Positions 35,221 to 46,440 of a stretch of DNA of 64,000 bases are shown here, piece by piece. The first letter of the stretch is position 1. Each line of letters opens with the position of its first letter. Source of the DNA: Chamaecyparis obtusa (lineage: Eukaryota; Streptophyta; Pinopsida; Cupressales; Cupressaceae); assembly GCA_027943335.1 (NCBI GenBank), contig BSBK01007724.1, forward strand, positions 687,501 through 751,500. Direction: 5' to 3'. Position numbers and translations under genes: made by a program. A model generated the notes under the pieces. The model was not told the DNA's origin and did not search any database. It saw nothing but the letters and a program-made list of their open reading frames with translations.

Positions 35221-35284
35221 TTTAGTCTATGGTAAAATGTCTTGAAAAAAATCTTAAAAATCTGAAAAAGTCCTAAAAAATGAA

Positions 35285-35320
35285 CATCTTGGTGAAAACC
35301 TAGCAATAGGCACTTTGATG
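35285..35320 (+). other. Hairpin family 1 in T, unit A
   Basis: Lower stem GGTG (35291-35294) pairs with CACT (35311-35314), then beyond a T-T step CATC (35285-35288) pairs with GATG (35317-35320). AAAA bulge. Upper stem CCTA/TAGG is perfect around a GCAA tetraloop (35303-35306). Confidence 0.8.
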
Positions 35321-35442
35321 ATTCACAAAAAAATGAACACACATCTGGGTTGTTTTGTGATCCCAAATTGATCTCACATTTCAATTCTTGTTTGACTACA
35401 TGTGTTCCCAGATCGATCACACATTAGTCAAAGAGGGGCAAA

Positions 35443-36450
35443 TGTATGCACCCTAAAATGGTCACCTAGACCTTGGGCCCCATTTCTGCAATTTATCAAA
35501 TCCCTGAATCAATATTTTCAAATATCAACAATATCAATTATATCAATTTCCTTGATCAAATCATAATCAATTCAATATTTCCTAAAGTTTGAGCCTTATT
35601 TAATTTAAAAGAAATAAAAATAAAAATCTTATTTAATTAAGAGAACATGCTCCCTTCAAAAAAATAAAAATCTCTTTTAATTAAATAATAAAATCACTTT
35701 ATCCTAAGCTTTTATTTAATTAAAAGGAATTTCCTCCCCTTTTATTTAAATAAAAATCTTCACTTTTCTTCTTATCCTATGTTGCACAAATAAAGCATTA
35801 TTCTTATTTTATAAAAAGGGAAAAAACACTTTTTGTCTTATGTGGGACACAAAAGTCAACTCCTATTTTTCTATTGGAGGATATTTGTGCACAAGGATCA
35901 AGCTTCTTTTTTTTTTCCACCGTTGATTAAGTCTTTTGCCTCTTAATCTCAATGGTCCATTCCTTTTCATTTCCTATAAAAGAAAAGCTCTCTTCTTCAT
36001 TTTCATATCTTAGATTTTTATGCTAATGTTATGCTACAGGTTTTCTAGGTCATTTGGAGCTATTTGAAGACATTCTACATCCAAGATTTGAAGACTTGTT
36101 ATTGTATTTCATTGTAGCTGCATATTTCTTTTCTTAGTTGCATTATCATGGCATATTAGCTTAGATTTCTTTTTATGCAATAGATTAACTTGCATTGTCA
36201 TATAGATTTGCATTGCATTGCATACATTTGGTCTCATTGGAGATATTGGCATTGTTGCCCTTGTCTTTGATTCGAATCTCTCATTGTGTGGTTGACTAGC
36301 AAGGTCATGAGTTTATAGCTCTAGCTGAGAGAAATTTTACAAATCTTGCAACTCCATGCATAGAGAGCTATGGATCGATTTGTGAGGGCTCATTCTTAAT
36401 TTTTCTTACATGTAAGGATTCATAGAACTGTGACAACATTTTAGCACATA
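35443..36450 (+). repeat. N LTR, unit B (1008 bp)
   Basis: Full copy from TGTATGCACCC to TTAGCACATA, with TATA box at 35974. It is a by-product of the tandem duplication, not a separate insertion, because its flanks repeat those of unit A. Confidence 0.85.
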
Positions 36451-37112
36451 GGGGACAATTCCAAAATAAAGACATAGATGATTTATGTGCTAAATTCAAG
36501 ATCACACAACATTGGTCTTCTATCTACTATCCTCAAGGGAATGGACAAGTAGAGGCTTCTAACAAGAATCTATTAGAAATCTTGCACCATATAGTTAATA
36601 AAATAGGAAGTGACAGGCATCTGATGATCAATCCAGCTATCTAGGCCTACAGAACAAGTATCAGAACACCCACTGGGGCTACACCTTTTTCTTTAGTTTA
36701 TGGGTCTGAAGTGGTACTGCCTATTGAGGTTGAAATCCCATCACTAAGAATTAGAATGCATGGTCTAGTAATTGATGATGACTATAGAGTGTCTAGGTTG
36801 TAAGAACTTGAACTAATAGATGAGCACAAACAAGCAGTGTATGATCATCTTAGAGTATATCAGAAGAGATTGTGTAGAGGTTACAAGAAGAAAGTCTGAC
36901 ACAAAGAATTTCAGGTTGGTGATCTAGTCTTGAGAGAGAATCCTAAAAATCAATCACATTGAGAATGCAAGGGGAAGTTTGAACCCAACTGGCTTGGTCC
37001 ATTTGTTATCACTACTAATTTTGGCTCTGGTGCCTATCAGCTCTCAACAACTGAAGGAGAATAGCTCTAAGAGCCAATCAACATTCTCCATCTGAAGAAA
37101 TTCTATGCCTAA
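36451..37112 (+). pseudogene. T integrase, C-terminal half, unit B
   Basis: Second copy of the same fragment, with the stops at NPAI, SRL, KKV and SH. Unlike unit A it reads YYPQGNGQVEASN without the stop there, so this copy keeps the older state. The fragment starts at GGGGACAATTCC. Confidence 0.88.
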
Positions 37113-37181
37113 GGCATTTAGTCTATGGTAAAATATCTTGAAAAAAATCTTAAAAATCTGAAAAAGTCCTAAAAAAATGAA

Positions 37182-37217
37182 CATCTTGGTGAAAACCTAG
37201 CAATAGGCACTTTGATG
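37182..37217 (+). other. Hairpin family 1 in T, unit B
   Basis: Same structure as in unit A: CATC/GATG, GGTG/CACT, AAAA bulge, CCTA/TAGG and GCAA loop. It is a duplicate of that copy, so it is not independent evidence. Confidence 0.75.
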
Positions 37218-37339
37218 ATTCACAAAAAAATGAACACACATCTGGGTTGTTTTGTGATCCCAAATTGATCTCACATTTCAATTCTTCTTTGACTAGATGT
37301 GTTCCCAGATCGATCACACATTAGTCAAAGAGGGGCAAA

Positions 37340-38346
37340 TGTATGCACCCTAAAATGGTCACCTAGACGTTGGGCCCCATTTCTGCAATTTATCAAATCC
37401 CTGAATCAATATTTTCAAATATCAACAATATCAATTATATCAATTTCCTTGATCAAATCATAATCAATTCAATATTTCCTAAGGTTTGAGCCTTATTTAA
37501 TTTAAAAGAAATAAAAATAAAAATCTTATTTAATTAAGAGAACATGCTCCCTTTAAAAAAATAAAAATCTCTTTTAATTAAATAATAAAATCACTTTATC
37601 CTAAGCTTTTATTTAATTAAAAGGAATTTCCTCCCCTTTTATTTAAATAAAAATCTCCACTTTTCTTCTTATCCTATGTTGCACAAATAAAGCATTATTC
37701 TTATTTTATAAAAAGGGAAAAAACACTTTTTGTCTTATGTGGGACACAAAAGTCAACTCCTATTTTCCTATTGGAGGATATTTGTGCACAAGGATCAAGC
37801 TTCTTTTTTTCTCCACCGTTGATTAAGTCTTTTGCCTCTTAATCTCAATGGTCCATTCCTTTTCATTTCCTATAAAAGAAGAGCTTTCTTCTTTATTTTC
37901 ATATCTTAGATTTTTATGCTAATGTTATGCTGCAGGTTTTCTAGGTCATTTGGAGCTATTTGAAGACATTCTACATCCAAGCTTTGAAGACTTGTTATTG
38001 TATTTCACTGTAGCTGCATATTTCCTTTCTTAGTTGCATTATCATGGCATATTAGCTTATATTTCTTTTGATGCAATAGATTAACTTGCATTGTCATATA
38101 GATTTGCATTGCATTGCATACATTTGGTCTCATTGGAGATATTGGCATTGTTTCCCTTGTCTTTGATTCGAATTTTTCATTGTGTGGTTGACTAGCAAGG
38201 TCATGAGTTTATAGCTCTAGCTGAGAGAAATTTTACAAATCTTGCAACTCCATGCATAGAGAGCTATGGATCGATTTGTGAGGGCTCATTCTTAATTTTT
38301 CTTGCATGTAAGTATTCATAGAACTATGACAATATTTTAGCACACA
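37340..38346 (+). repeat. N LTR, unit C (1007 bp)
   Basis: Full copy from TGTATGCACCC to TTTTAGCACACA, with TATA box at 37870. Its CACACA end, shared with the 5' LTR, shows the original terminus of N. Confidence 0.85.
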
Positions 38347-39005
38347 GGGGACAATTCAAAAATAAAGACAGATGATTTATGTGCTAAATTCAAGATCACA
38401 CAACATTGGTCTTCTATCTACTATCCTCAAGGGAATGGACAAGTAGAGACTTCTAACAAGAATCTATTAAAAATCTTGCACCATATAGTTAATAAAATAG
38501 GAAGTGACAGTCATCTGATTATCAATCTAGCTATCTAGGCCTACAGAACAAGTATCAGAACACCCACTGGGGCTACACCTTTTTCTTTAGTTTATGGGTC
38601 TGTAGTGGTACTACCTATTGAGGTTGAAATCCCATCACTAAGAATCAGAATGCATGGTCTAGTAACTGATGATGACTACAGAGTGTCTAGGTTGTAAGAA
38701 CTTGAACTAATAGATGAGCACAGACAAGCAGCGTATGATCATCTTAGAGTATATCAGAAGAGATTGTGTAGAGGTTACAAGAAGAAAGTCTGACACAAAG
38801 AATTTTAGGTTGGTGATCTAGTCTTGAGAGAGAATCCTAAAAATCAATCACATTGAGAATGCAAGGGGAAGTTTGAACCCAACTGGCTTGGTCCATTTGT
38901 TATCACTACTAATTTTGGCTCTGGTGCCTATCAGCTCTCAACAATTGAAGGAGAATAGCTCTGAGAGCCAATCAACGTTCTCCATCTGAAGAAATTCTAT
39001 GCCTA
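38347..39005 (+). pseudogene. T integrase, C-terminal half, unit C
   Basis: Third copy, with the same four shared stops. It has its own small changes, including a short deletion near 38367 (AAAGACAGATGA where units A and B have AAAGACATAGATGA). It joins the unduplicated T 3' region at 39121. Confidence 0.88.
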
Positions 39006-39075
39006 AGGCATTTAGTCTATGGTAAAATGTCTTGAAAAAAATCTTAAAAATCTGAAAAAGTCCTAAAAAAATGAA

Positions 39076-39111
39076 CATCTTGGTGAAAACCTAGCAATAG
39101 GCACTTTGATG
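39076..39111 (+). other. Hairpin family 1 in T, unit C
   Basis: Same arms as in units A and B: CATC (39076-39079) with GATG (39108-39111), GGTG (39082-39085) with CACT, CCTA/TAGG with GCAA loop. Confidence 0.75.
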
Positions 39112-39193
39112 ATTCACAAACAAATAAAAAAATATCAGAAGTACAAAAAAATTGAAAAAATGAAAAATATAAAAAAATGAGAAAAAAGAAAAA

Positions 39194-39228
39194 GTGCCTT
39201 GGTAATTACTTGGAAATAGGCGCCTTGG
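39194..39228 (+). other. Hairpin family 1 in T, decayed copy
   Basis: GGTA, ATTA, CTTG, GAAA, TAGG and CGCC occur in the family order. The upper stem CTTG/TAGG pairs with two G-U pairs; the lower stem has one mismatch and the A bulge is altered. The flanks GTGCC...GGCGC match N copy 4. Confidence 0.55.
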
Positions 39229-39249
39229 TAGCAAAAATAGAATCTCTGC

Positions 39250-39285
39250 CAAGATGGTGAAAACTCGTAAAATGGGCACCACTTG
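39250..39285 (+). other. Hairpin family 1 in T, last copy
   Basis: Lower stem GGTG (39256-39259) pairs with CACC (39277-39280) and continues outward as CAAG (39250-39253) with CTTG (39282-39285) past a small bulge. AAAA bulge at 39260-39263. Upper stem CTCG/TGGG pairs with two G-U pairs around TAAAA. Confidence 0.7.
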
Positions 39286-41340
39286 TTTCAAAATGCTCCA
39301 TCTATCAGTGCAATCTTAGTCTTTCCTAGCTTTCAGTCTTGCTTTAGTTTGTACATATCTCCCAGTTTGTTTCTGCATTTCTAGTTTTTAATAAGTCGGT
39401 CTGTACACCAATTAGCTCAAGCGTCAGTATCCTATCAATGTTAAAACTTGGAGGAAATCAATGTCATATCTTATGGCCTCCAATGTATCTTAGACGTATC
39501 ATATTTAGTCAAAGTCCTTTGAAGCTTCATCCAAGTCAGTCAGTCAGTCTCCTCTCCAGAAAGGATTTTGCATCTACAACAACGCAATCAAACACAAGCT
39601 GAAAATAATCTATGCTTTTGATGCTTTTATCTCCTTGAATGCTTATTGATTCGCATTGAGATTTTTGCATATTGTGTTCCTTTGAGCTCTTCGATGATGT
39701 CTTTTACAAGATCTAGAGAGTTGTGACTGGGGGCATAATCTTTTTTTTGTTTTCTTCTTGTATGTGAAAGTCTAACAACTTTGGAAATTTTGGATTGAAA
39801 TGGTGTCCGACTGTAAGAGCCTCTATCTCAAATTGGATGGCCATGCGTACCTCGACCATTGATACCTAAAAAATTCAAAGAAGTTTGATTTAGCTATTGT
39901 CTTTTTGAGTGAGTTCTTTTTCTTACTGTGAAACGTGATCTTACCTAAGGATGTGAATGATAAAGGGTCACTACGGGTAATTCACACTGGACTTAGAATG
40001 ATCTCTTGATTATTTGATGTGTTTGTAATGCAAGGCATATTCAGGTCATCATGACGTCTATGTTTTGATGTTTATACAAATTTCTATATCAAAATGGACA
40101 TGATATTCAGGTCATCCTGGTGTTTGTGCCTTGGTGCTTATATCTAATCCGACATTCCAAAAATAAAATCAATATTCATATGTCCATGGTTGCCTAACTA
40201 GTGGGTGTTGTATTGATTCCTGCACATACAAATTGATATTCATATGTCTATGGTTTCATAACTAGTGGGCATTGTATTGATTTATCTGATTACCTAAAAA
40301 TTCAATGATGAGAATGACCGACACATGATCAGTGACTAGGTCCTAGGTCCTAGGTTTGCATTTCATTCTGTATTTCATTTTTCATGTTTGCATGATCTCG
40401 CAAATGGCTAAACTTCAATGCTTAAACAATTCTTCAAATGTCTCTTCAAATCTAACAAGAGCTGAATCTCACATGAAGGTTCCTCCAATGAAACAGTAAG
40501 TAGAATCCTTTTTCGGGATCAAAATTGAAATCTGAGATCATTCATATTATTCACTACTTGCATAATCGACCTTCAATCATCACAGAAATCTAGTATTGAA
40601 CTTAATTAATTATCTTACATCAAACTATCAAAATTTCAACTTGGTCAACCATGGTCAACTCATGGTTTAACATAGTCAAACTTGGTCCTCAGGGCCTCCA
40701 AATGATGCATAATTCATTCTCGAATGTGTTTAACCACTTCTCATATCAATTAACATGCTTCTAAACTATTCAACGCTGACTTTTCTTGTTAGATTTCAAT
40801 TTTAATCCTGAAGGGGGCATTATATTGCATATCATTCAAAGTCTGTAATCTAAATTTTGAAGTCATATCTTTCCTCAGTAATCAAGACAACAACCACGTC
40901 TAGTTTCTGATTCATCAAAAATACCTCATCACTTGGGGCAAATCAATCATCGCTCGGGGCATATCAAATTCATCAAGATCCATATCAATCTGGTATCCTC
41001 TTAATCTTGTAAATTGTATCAATTTTTGTACCTATTGATTCAATTGTGTTATTTCCTTGGTTGTTCAAAAATTGAAGGGTTCAGATGTGATATCAATGTG
41101 ATTCTTATCAACAATTGGGTCTGGAATCAGTCACTCACTTCTTCGCAATCATAAGGTTCAGAATTAGGTGTTTTGACACTTTTTCACAATCATCGGTTCA
41201 TTACTATTATAGTTAACATTATCTTAGGTCATTCAGGACCTAATATCTTTGAATCTCTCAATCAGTTTCTATCTCATATCAATATCAATTTCAAACATCA
41301 TGCACAAACTGTCTTTGAGCCAATGCCCTTCGCACAACAA
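39286..41340 (+). other. T 3' untranslated region, no gene seen
   Basis: About 2 kb without coding signal lies between integrase and the purine tract. Two imperfect repeat pairs are present: ATATTCAGGTCATC at 40037 and 40103, and a 46-bp unit ATATTCATATGTCYATGG... at 40172-40217 and 40237-40282. The ORF at 41173-41442 runs into the LTR and looks incidental. Confidence 0.6.
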
Positions 41341-41357
41341 TTCAAAGAGGGTCAAAA
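41341..41357 (+). other. T polypurine tract
   Basis: TTCAAAGAGGGTCAAAA sits directly before the TG of the 3' LTR. It resembles the N tract (AAAGAGGGGCAAA). Confidence 0.65.
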
Positions 41358-42552
41358 TGTAATACCCCAAAAATGGGCTATAGGTTCATTAACCTCTTAT
41401 ATCGACACATCGAATGAAATTGACATCAAAGTCCTAACCTAAGGCACATCTGAACATCATCGAATCCTAATTGATTATCCTAAATTCTGCAATGGGGAAT
41501 ATTCCTAGAAATATTCCTATTTATCATAATTATGTTTAATTTAATAATTATTTGGCGATAAATCATATTTATCCTAAAGTTTGATTAATTGAATATTCTA
41601 AATATTTAATTAATTAGATTTAATTCTGCCATTTAATTATTTAATTGAAGTTAATTATACTTATTCCTAAATTGTATTATTTAATTTTGACAATAAATCA
41701 AAATCCTATGAATAATTGATTAAATTATTATTTAATTAATTAAAGCAAGTTGTCAATTTTTAATAATATTGTTTTTGAATAAAAGTTTAAAAAATAATTG
41801 ATTAACCCATAAATCAATTATTTTATTTTGCAAAATCAGTTAAGTTGGAAATAAATCACTTTATTATTAAATTAATTCATAAATAAAACATGTACAATCA
41901 GAAAAGCAGACAACTATCAATTATCAATTAAATCTAAACTCTAGTTTGAGTTAAACTCTGCTTTTGCATATTTTTGTGAGTTAATTATCCTTTATTTAAA
42001 AATAACTCAAAAATCAACCTGAGTTATTTGAGTGATTTATAACTTTTTTTCATGCACCTCCAAAGCCCTAGATTTCTATAAATTAAGGCTTCAGCTCTTC
42101 ATTTATGATCCATCCACGAATTGCACACTCATGCTGCTGAATTGGAGACTGAAGAATCAATCTTGAGAATTCGAGTTGTTGTGAGATTTTCATTATTTTT
42201 GCATAGTATCCATATCATTTAGAATATTATTGTTACATCATTTTAGCATATAAATTTTCATATTAGAATAGTTTCATATCCAGTTTTTCATCTTATTGCA
42301 TCTAAAATCCAAAAAAATAGATTAATTACATTCATTCCATATCTAGATTTTGCATTCAAATCCTTCGTTTAGGTGTCGTCAAGGTCACTTATCTTGGTAT
42401 AATCTGAGAATACATACTTGCATCTACTAGAAGGCAATAAATGACTTAGTTAGTTTAGTTTTCAATTACTTGCATGATTTCAATTTTAGCTAACCTCTAA
42501 TGTTTTACGGAAGTGTTGTGTCTACATATCAGGTACAAAATTCACACACACA
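41358..42552 (+). repeat. T 3' LTR (1195 bp)
   Basis: It begins TGTAATACCCC and ends ...TTCACACACACA, nearly identical to the 5' LTR, with scattered substitutions. TATA-like box at 42076. The 19-bp target duplication follows directly. Confidence 0.92.
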
Positions 42553-43463
42553 CTTATGTGCTCTGAATGATCAAGCTCATGGGCTAAACAGGGTATTGTA
42601 TTTGATTGCTTACTTGGTGTCCTATTTGGTTTATCATATCATGCTACAATATACATAATCTCTCTTTTGCACTTTGATGCCAATATTTGATTTATCATGT
42701 CATGCTACAATACACATATTTGGTATGCTGATGCCATGATATCAATGCATTGAATGCATCCTCAATGCATATTATGTTGTGGTGTGCTCCTTTCTATGAC
42801 ATGTAGGACTGTAATGTTATTCCTCTGCTATTTGCACCTAATGCTTTTCTTTGCTTCCAAGATTCTTTTTTTCATGACTATCATTGATTCTACATCATCT
42901 GGATGTCCCTTTGTTCTTGCGATGGGTGCTCTTGGCCCTTAATGTGATCATTGATAGAAAACTTAAGGTTTTTCTGTCATCATCCACATCAAGGGCCCAG
43001 GTCATTCATGGGATTTGTTGGATCATCCTCCCCTATATCTGCACATGAAACACACATGTTAGTGAAAACATGGTGCCTCTTTGTTTTTGGAGCCTTGATA
43101 CATATGCTCTGAGCACAACCTTTGTCAAAGGTGCATGGCTGAGTGTACATATGCATTCTATAGATATTGTGATACCAATGATTGCATAGATCCATTGGCT
43201 CTAACCCATATCCCTTCTTATCTTCTTGTAGATTCTAGATCTTAGGAGCTCTCTGGATAGGACCGGATCTGGAAACCACTACCATGCAATGTCTGGTACC
43301 CCATTATTTAATAATTTTCTTTATGTATATGTATACTCATTCATTAAATTCTGATAATGGCTATGCTCACGGCCTATGTGAGCTCAGATAGATGTTTCTC
43401 CTTTTAGTTCTTTCCTATTTGTACAGTATACATACATGCATGTGTATCTTTAGATGCAGTTCA
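42553..43463 (-). repeat. M LTR copy 1, segment 3
   Basis: It resumes the LTR after T and matches about 53205-54115 of copy 2. On the M strand this is the LTR beginning (TGAACTGCATC). The three pieces total about 4.16 kb, agreeing with 4148 bp for copy 2. Confidence 0.85.
42989..43195 (-). other. Sense ORF in M LTR copy 1
   Basis: A 68-codon frame on the M strand (starting MDLCNHWYHN) has a counterpart at 53641-53892. Both contain CTxDKGCAQS, KAPKTKRHHVFTN and CVSCADIG-like phrases. I recognise no family. It lies near the LTR start and could be chance. Confidence 0.3.
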
Positions 43464-43904
43464 TTTCCTTTTACTTTCATGTACTCTTCAAAATGAAATG
43501 AACACCAACTTTAAAGATCACCTAATAACACAAACTAGGGTATTGTAGCATCATCTAGTAATTAGGTTTCCAATCTAAGAATGACTAAAAATATGGCAAC
43601 ATTCTAGTGACCTCTTTGGAGTGCTTGCCTCCTAAGCATCCTAACCAGCTGCCTTAAAGATGCATTGGGCATAGAGTCATATAAGCCTCAAATTGAACTT
43701 AGTTCTTTTGGACAACCAATCCTTCTTGCTAACAAAACTGCTAACTGCTAGAGATAACTTCTTTGGTTTATTACTACTCACACCAAACTGAAAACCAAAC
43801 TGGAAGCAACTGAAAATTGAAAACAAACTTGTGCTAGGCACTTAGGGAACATAGAAAACTGGAAACCTCTAACCTACTAGTGTACAGGAGTAGAAAAGAC
43901 CTCA
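43464..43904 (-). other. M-A 3' untranslated stretch and polypurine tract
   Basis: On the M strand the purine-rich GAAAGTAAAAGGAAA (43464-43478) lies directly before the LTR TGAACTGC. Between it and the end of pol there is no gene. The same layout occurs in M-B. Confidence 0.55.
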
Positions 43905-45093
43905 AAAAAAAGCTTTAAGGTGGATCCCATTTACTCGAATGGGTAGCTACTCTCCATCCATACTAGCCAGTTGAAAAGCATTATGGGCTTTGCATCCAAT
44001 CACCATGAAAGGCTCACTCCATATGGCATGAAATTTTAGTTTTCCTCCCTAGTTTTTATTTTTTTTCATCCCACCTGAGGACAAGGTCTCCCTCTTTGAA
44101 AACCCTAGGTGTGGCTTTCTTATCAAAGATCTTTTTCATCTGAGTGTGATGATCTTCTAGGTTTTCTAGTGCTAGTTTTCTTGTTTCTTCGAGCTCAACT
44201 AGTTCAGAAAGCCTAACTTGCATAGCATCTTCTTCCATAAGATCAATTTCCTTGATTAAACTCAAAGTAGGCAACTCAGTAGACAAAGGAATCCTAGCTT
44301 CTTTTCCATATATAAGTGTATAGGGTGAGTTACCTATAGACTTCCTAGGTGTTATTATGTCTGCCTGTAGGGCCAACTTTAACTTGTTGTGCCAATCTCT
44401 CTGGTTTCCTTCTATATTTCTTTTGATGATTCTCAACAAGTTCTTGTTTGTTGATTCTACATGGCCATTACCCTAGGAGTAATAGTTAGAAGAGGTACTC
44501 AAGAAGATATTGTGCTTGAGTGCCCATTCCAAGATAGAAGTACCAAAGCTAGACACAATGTCTTGATAGAAGTTTAGGATAGATGTTTCATTTGCTTCCT
44601 TCATTGCTACAATGTTTGTCCATTTGGTAAAATAGTCTATAGCAGCAAATATCCATTTGTGTCCAACACTTGATGGGGGGTTGATAGGTCCAATAAAATC
44701 CAATCCCCATTTTCAGAATGGCTGCTCTATTTTGATGGGATGTAGAGGGAGGGCTGCTAACTTTTGTTTTCTAGCAAATAGAGCACAATTCTTGCATCTC
44801 CTTACCCAATCAAATGCAACTTTGTATAGGCTAGGCCAATAGTACCCAACTCTCAATACTTTGAGAGAAGTGGTTCTGGCTGCAAAGTGTCCTCCAAAAC
44901 CTCCATCATGAAATTCCTCCAGTATTTTATCCACATGGCAAGTTTCGACACATCTTAACAAGACACCACTATGATCTCTTGTATACAAATCATCATCAAT
45001 AATGATAAATGGAATAGCTTGGAGTCTAAAGTACCTTCTTTTACTCCTTTCAAGGCCTTGAGGGCACTGACCAGTTGAGAGATAAGATTTCAT
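43905..45093 (-). pseudogene. M-A integrase remnant
   Basis: The zinc part is HDGGFGGHFAARTT with RRCKNCALF. The core has KWGLDFIGPINPPSS and DYFTKWTNIVAM. Then a deletion of about 45-50 bp, near 44535, removes the segment with the second catalytic Asp (SDNA in M-B). GNGHVESTNKNLL (Glu) and IGNSPYTLIYGKEARIP follow, and the C-terminal part has FKEGDLVLRWDE. Stops occur before KWGLDF and before GNGH. It is inactive on sequence grounds. Confidence 0.88.
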
Positions 45094-45813
45094 CTTTGTT
45101 GTCTAGCTTGTACTCTACTCTGGAGTCTGGTTCATCAGAACAACTTCCTCCTTTTGTTGGTTAGGGTCTGCTCTTCTTTCATTGAGCTACTCACACAGCC
45201 CCTTTCCTCTAATCAGCTTGGTTACTTTAATCTAAATGTCATACTCGATGACTTTGGTGACCCAACCAACCCTCTTATGGCTCAGGTCTTTGTTCAATAG
45301 GAAATCTTTTATGCAAGGGTGGGCAACCATCAAGTGCACTATGTTATTAGATAACAAGTGCCTAAAATTTTTCAAACTCCTCACAATTTCTAGGACATGC
45401 TTTTCTACCGGAGTATAATTAAGTTCATAACCATCTAGACCCTGACTGTAAAAAGCTACTGGCTTTTCTTGCTTCTCAACATTCTCTTGAACTAACATAG
45501 TAGAGATACTATTAGTGTCCCCAAAAGAATATAGGATAAAATATTTAGTAAAGTTAGGGTTTACTAGAGTGGGAGTGAAGGCAATTGCTTCCTTAACTTC
45601 TTCAAAACACCTTTTCCCTTCATTTGTCCAATGAAAGGTTGAGTTCTTCTTCAGCATCTGGGTCATAGGCTTAAGTAGTGTTGCAACAGTTGGAATCAAC
45701 CTTCTCAAGAAGTTGATTCTTCCAAGGAAACTCTGCAATCCTTTCTTGTGAGTTGGTAGAGGTAGTGCCATGATGGCCTTTATCCTTTCAGGATCAATGG
45801 TTGTCCCTTGCAT
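45094..45813 (-). pseudogene. M-A RT connection and RNase H remnant
   Basis: The RT thumb/connection reads TTIDPERIKAIMALPLPTHK and LQSFLGRINFLRRLIP. It is followed by RNase H-like FILYSFGDTNSISTMLVQEN, PVAFYSQGLDGYELNYTPVE and LKNFRHLL. The first catalytic position is not clearly Asp here (YSFGD); M-B has YDFGD. Weak standard RNase H is common where a second RNase H is encoded. Confidence 0.8.
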
Positions 45814-46440
45814 AGAAACAATGTGCCCTAGTAATCTACCTTCATGAACAACAAAAATTCATTTCTTAGGATTTAATGAAACTCCAAACTCTCTACACCT
45901 TTCAAAGATCTATCTCAGATGGACCAAGTGATCATTAGTGTCTTTTGAAAAGATAGTTATATCAACTAAATAAAATAGAAAAAACTTATTAATTAAACCA
46001 ATAAATGCCATCTCCATGGCTTTTTGAAATGTAGCACTAGCATTAGACAGCCCAAAAGGCATCTTCCTATATGCCATGGTGCCCCATTTAGTGGTGAATG
46101 CTATTTTATATTGATCTTCCTCTTTAACCAGGACCCGGTTATAACTAGAAAAGCCATCTAACAAAGAAAATCTGTTAGACCCTGAGACATACTTTAAAAT
46201 TTGTTCCATGGATGGCAATGGGTGATGATATTTTAGTGAGGCTCTGTTAAGGTCTCTGTTATCCACACACAACCAGATTTCACCATTCTTCTTCCTAACT
46301 AGTACTAGATTGGAAACCCAAGAGGTGTGTTTAATGAGAAAAATAATATTGGCCTCAATAATTTTCCTGAACTTTGTTTTCATCAAGACTTCTAGTTTAG
46401 GATTGATGGGTCTCTATTTTTGCCTTACTAGTTTGGCATG
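45814..46440 (-). pseudogene. M-A reverse transcriptase remnant
   Basis: Motifs are KHTSWVSNLVLVRKKNGEIW, LNRASLKYHHPLPSMEQIL, LLDGFSSYNRVLV and WGTMAYRKMPFGLSNASATF. The catalytic box reads YLVD where M-B has YLDD, so one Asp is lost. The frame is open for 158 codons (45910-46386) and stops flank it. Confidence 0.88.

Larger units (their letters stand above)
33457..39120 (+). repeat. Three-copy tandem array of N 3' end plus T integrase 3' half
   Basis: Units are 33457-35333, 35334-37230 and 37231-39120 (1877, 1897 and 1890 bp), differing at few positions. Each holds the last 110 bp of N, a complete N LTR, the second half of the T integrase and about 100 bp of T 3' sequence. Internal junctions join T ...GATTCACAAA to N AAAATGAACAC within an A run. 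The array therefore arose after N inserted, with breakpoints in A-rich microhomology. Confidence 0.92.
14536..42552 (+). mobile_element. T: Tat-lineage Ty3/gypsy element, interrupted by N
   Basis: LTRs at 14536-15729 and 41358-42552 are nearly the same length and highly similar. The order is LTR, primer site, long leader, gag, protease, G-patch-like segment, RT, RNase H, second RNase H, integrase, long 3' region, purine tract, LTR. An additional RNase H after the normal one marks the Tat lineage in plant Ty3 elements. The integrase is split by N at 24762 and its second half is present in three tandem copies. Stops and frame changes show it cannot now make a polyprotein. Confidence 0.9.

Noticed and set aside
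35443..38346. LTR units B and C as two further independent insertions of N
   Set aside because: Their flanks repeat those of unit A, including T integrase sequence and shared stops, so tandem duplication explains them.
40166..40290. Possible hairpin AATCAATA...TATTGATT around a 46-bp repeat
   Set aside because: The pairing exists in the first repeat but not in the second, so there is no support from covariation.
41173..41442. 89-codon ORF at the T 3' LTR edge
   Set aside because: It spans the purine tract and LTR boundary and has no family motif; its 5' half is not seen as an ORF elsewhere.
14536..42552. CRISPR-like or phage-like array suggested by repeated LTR units
   Set aside because: Repeat units are about 1.9 kb and consist of LTR plus integrase sequence; there are no short regular repeats with unique spacers.
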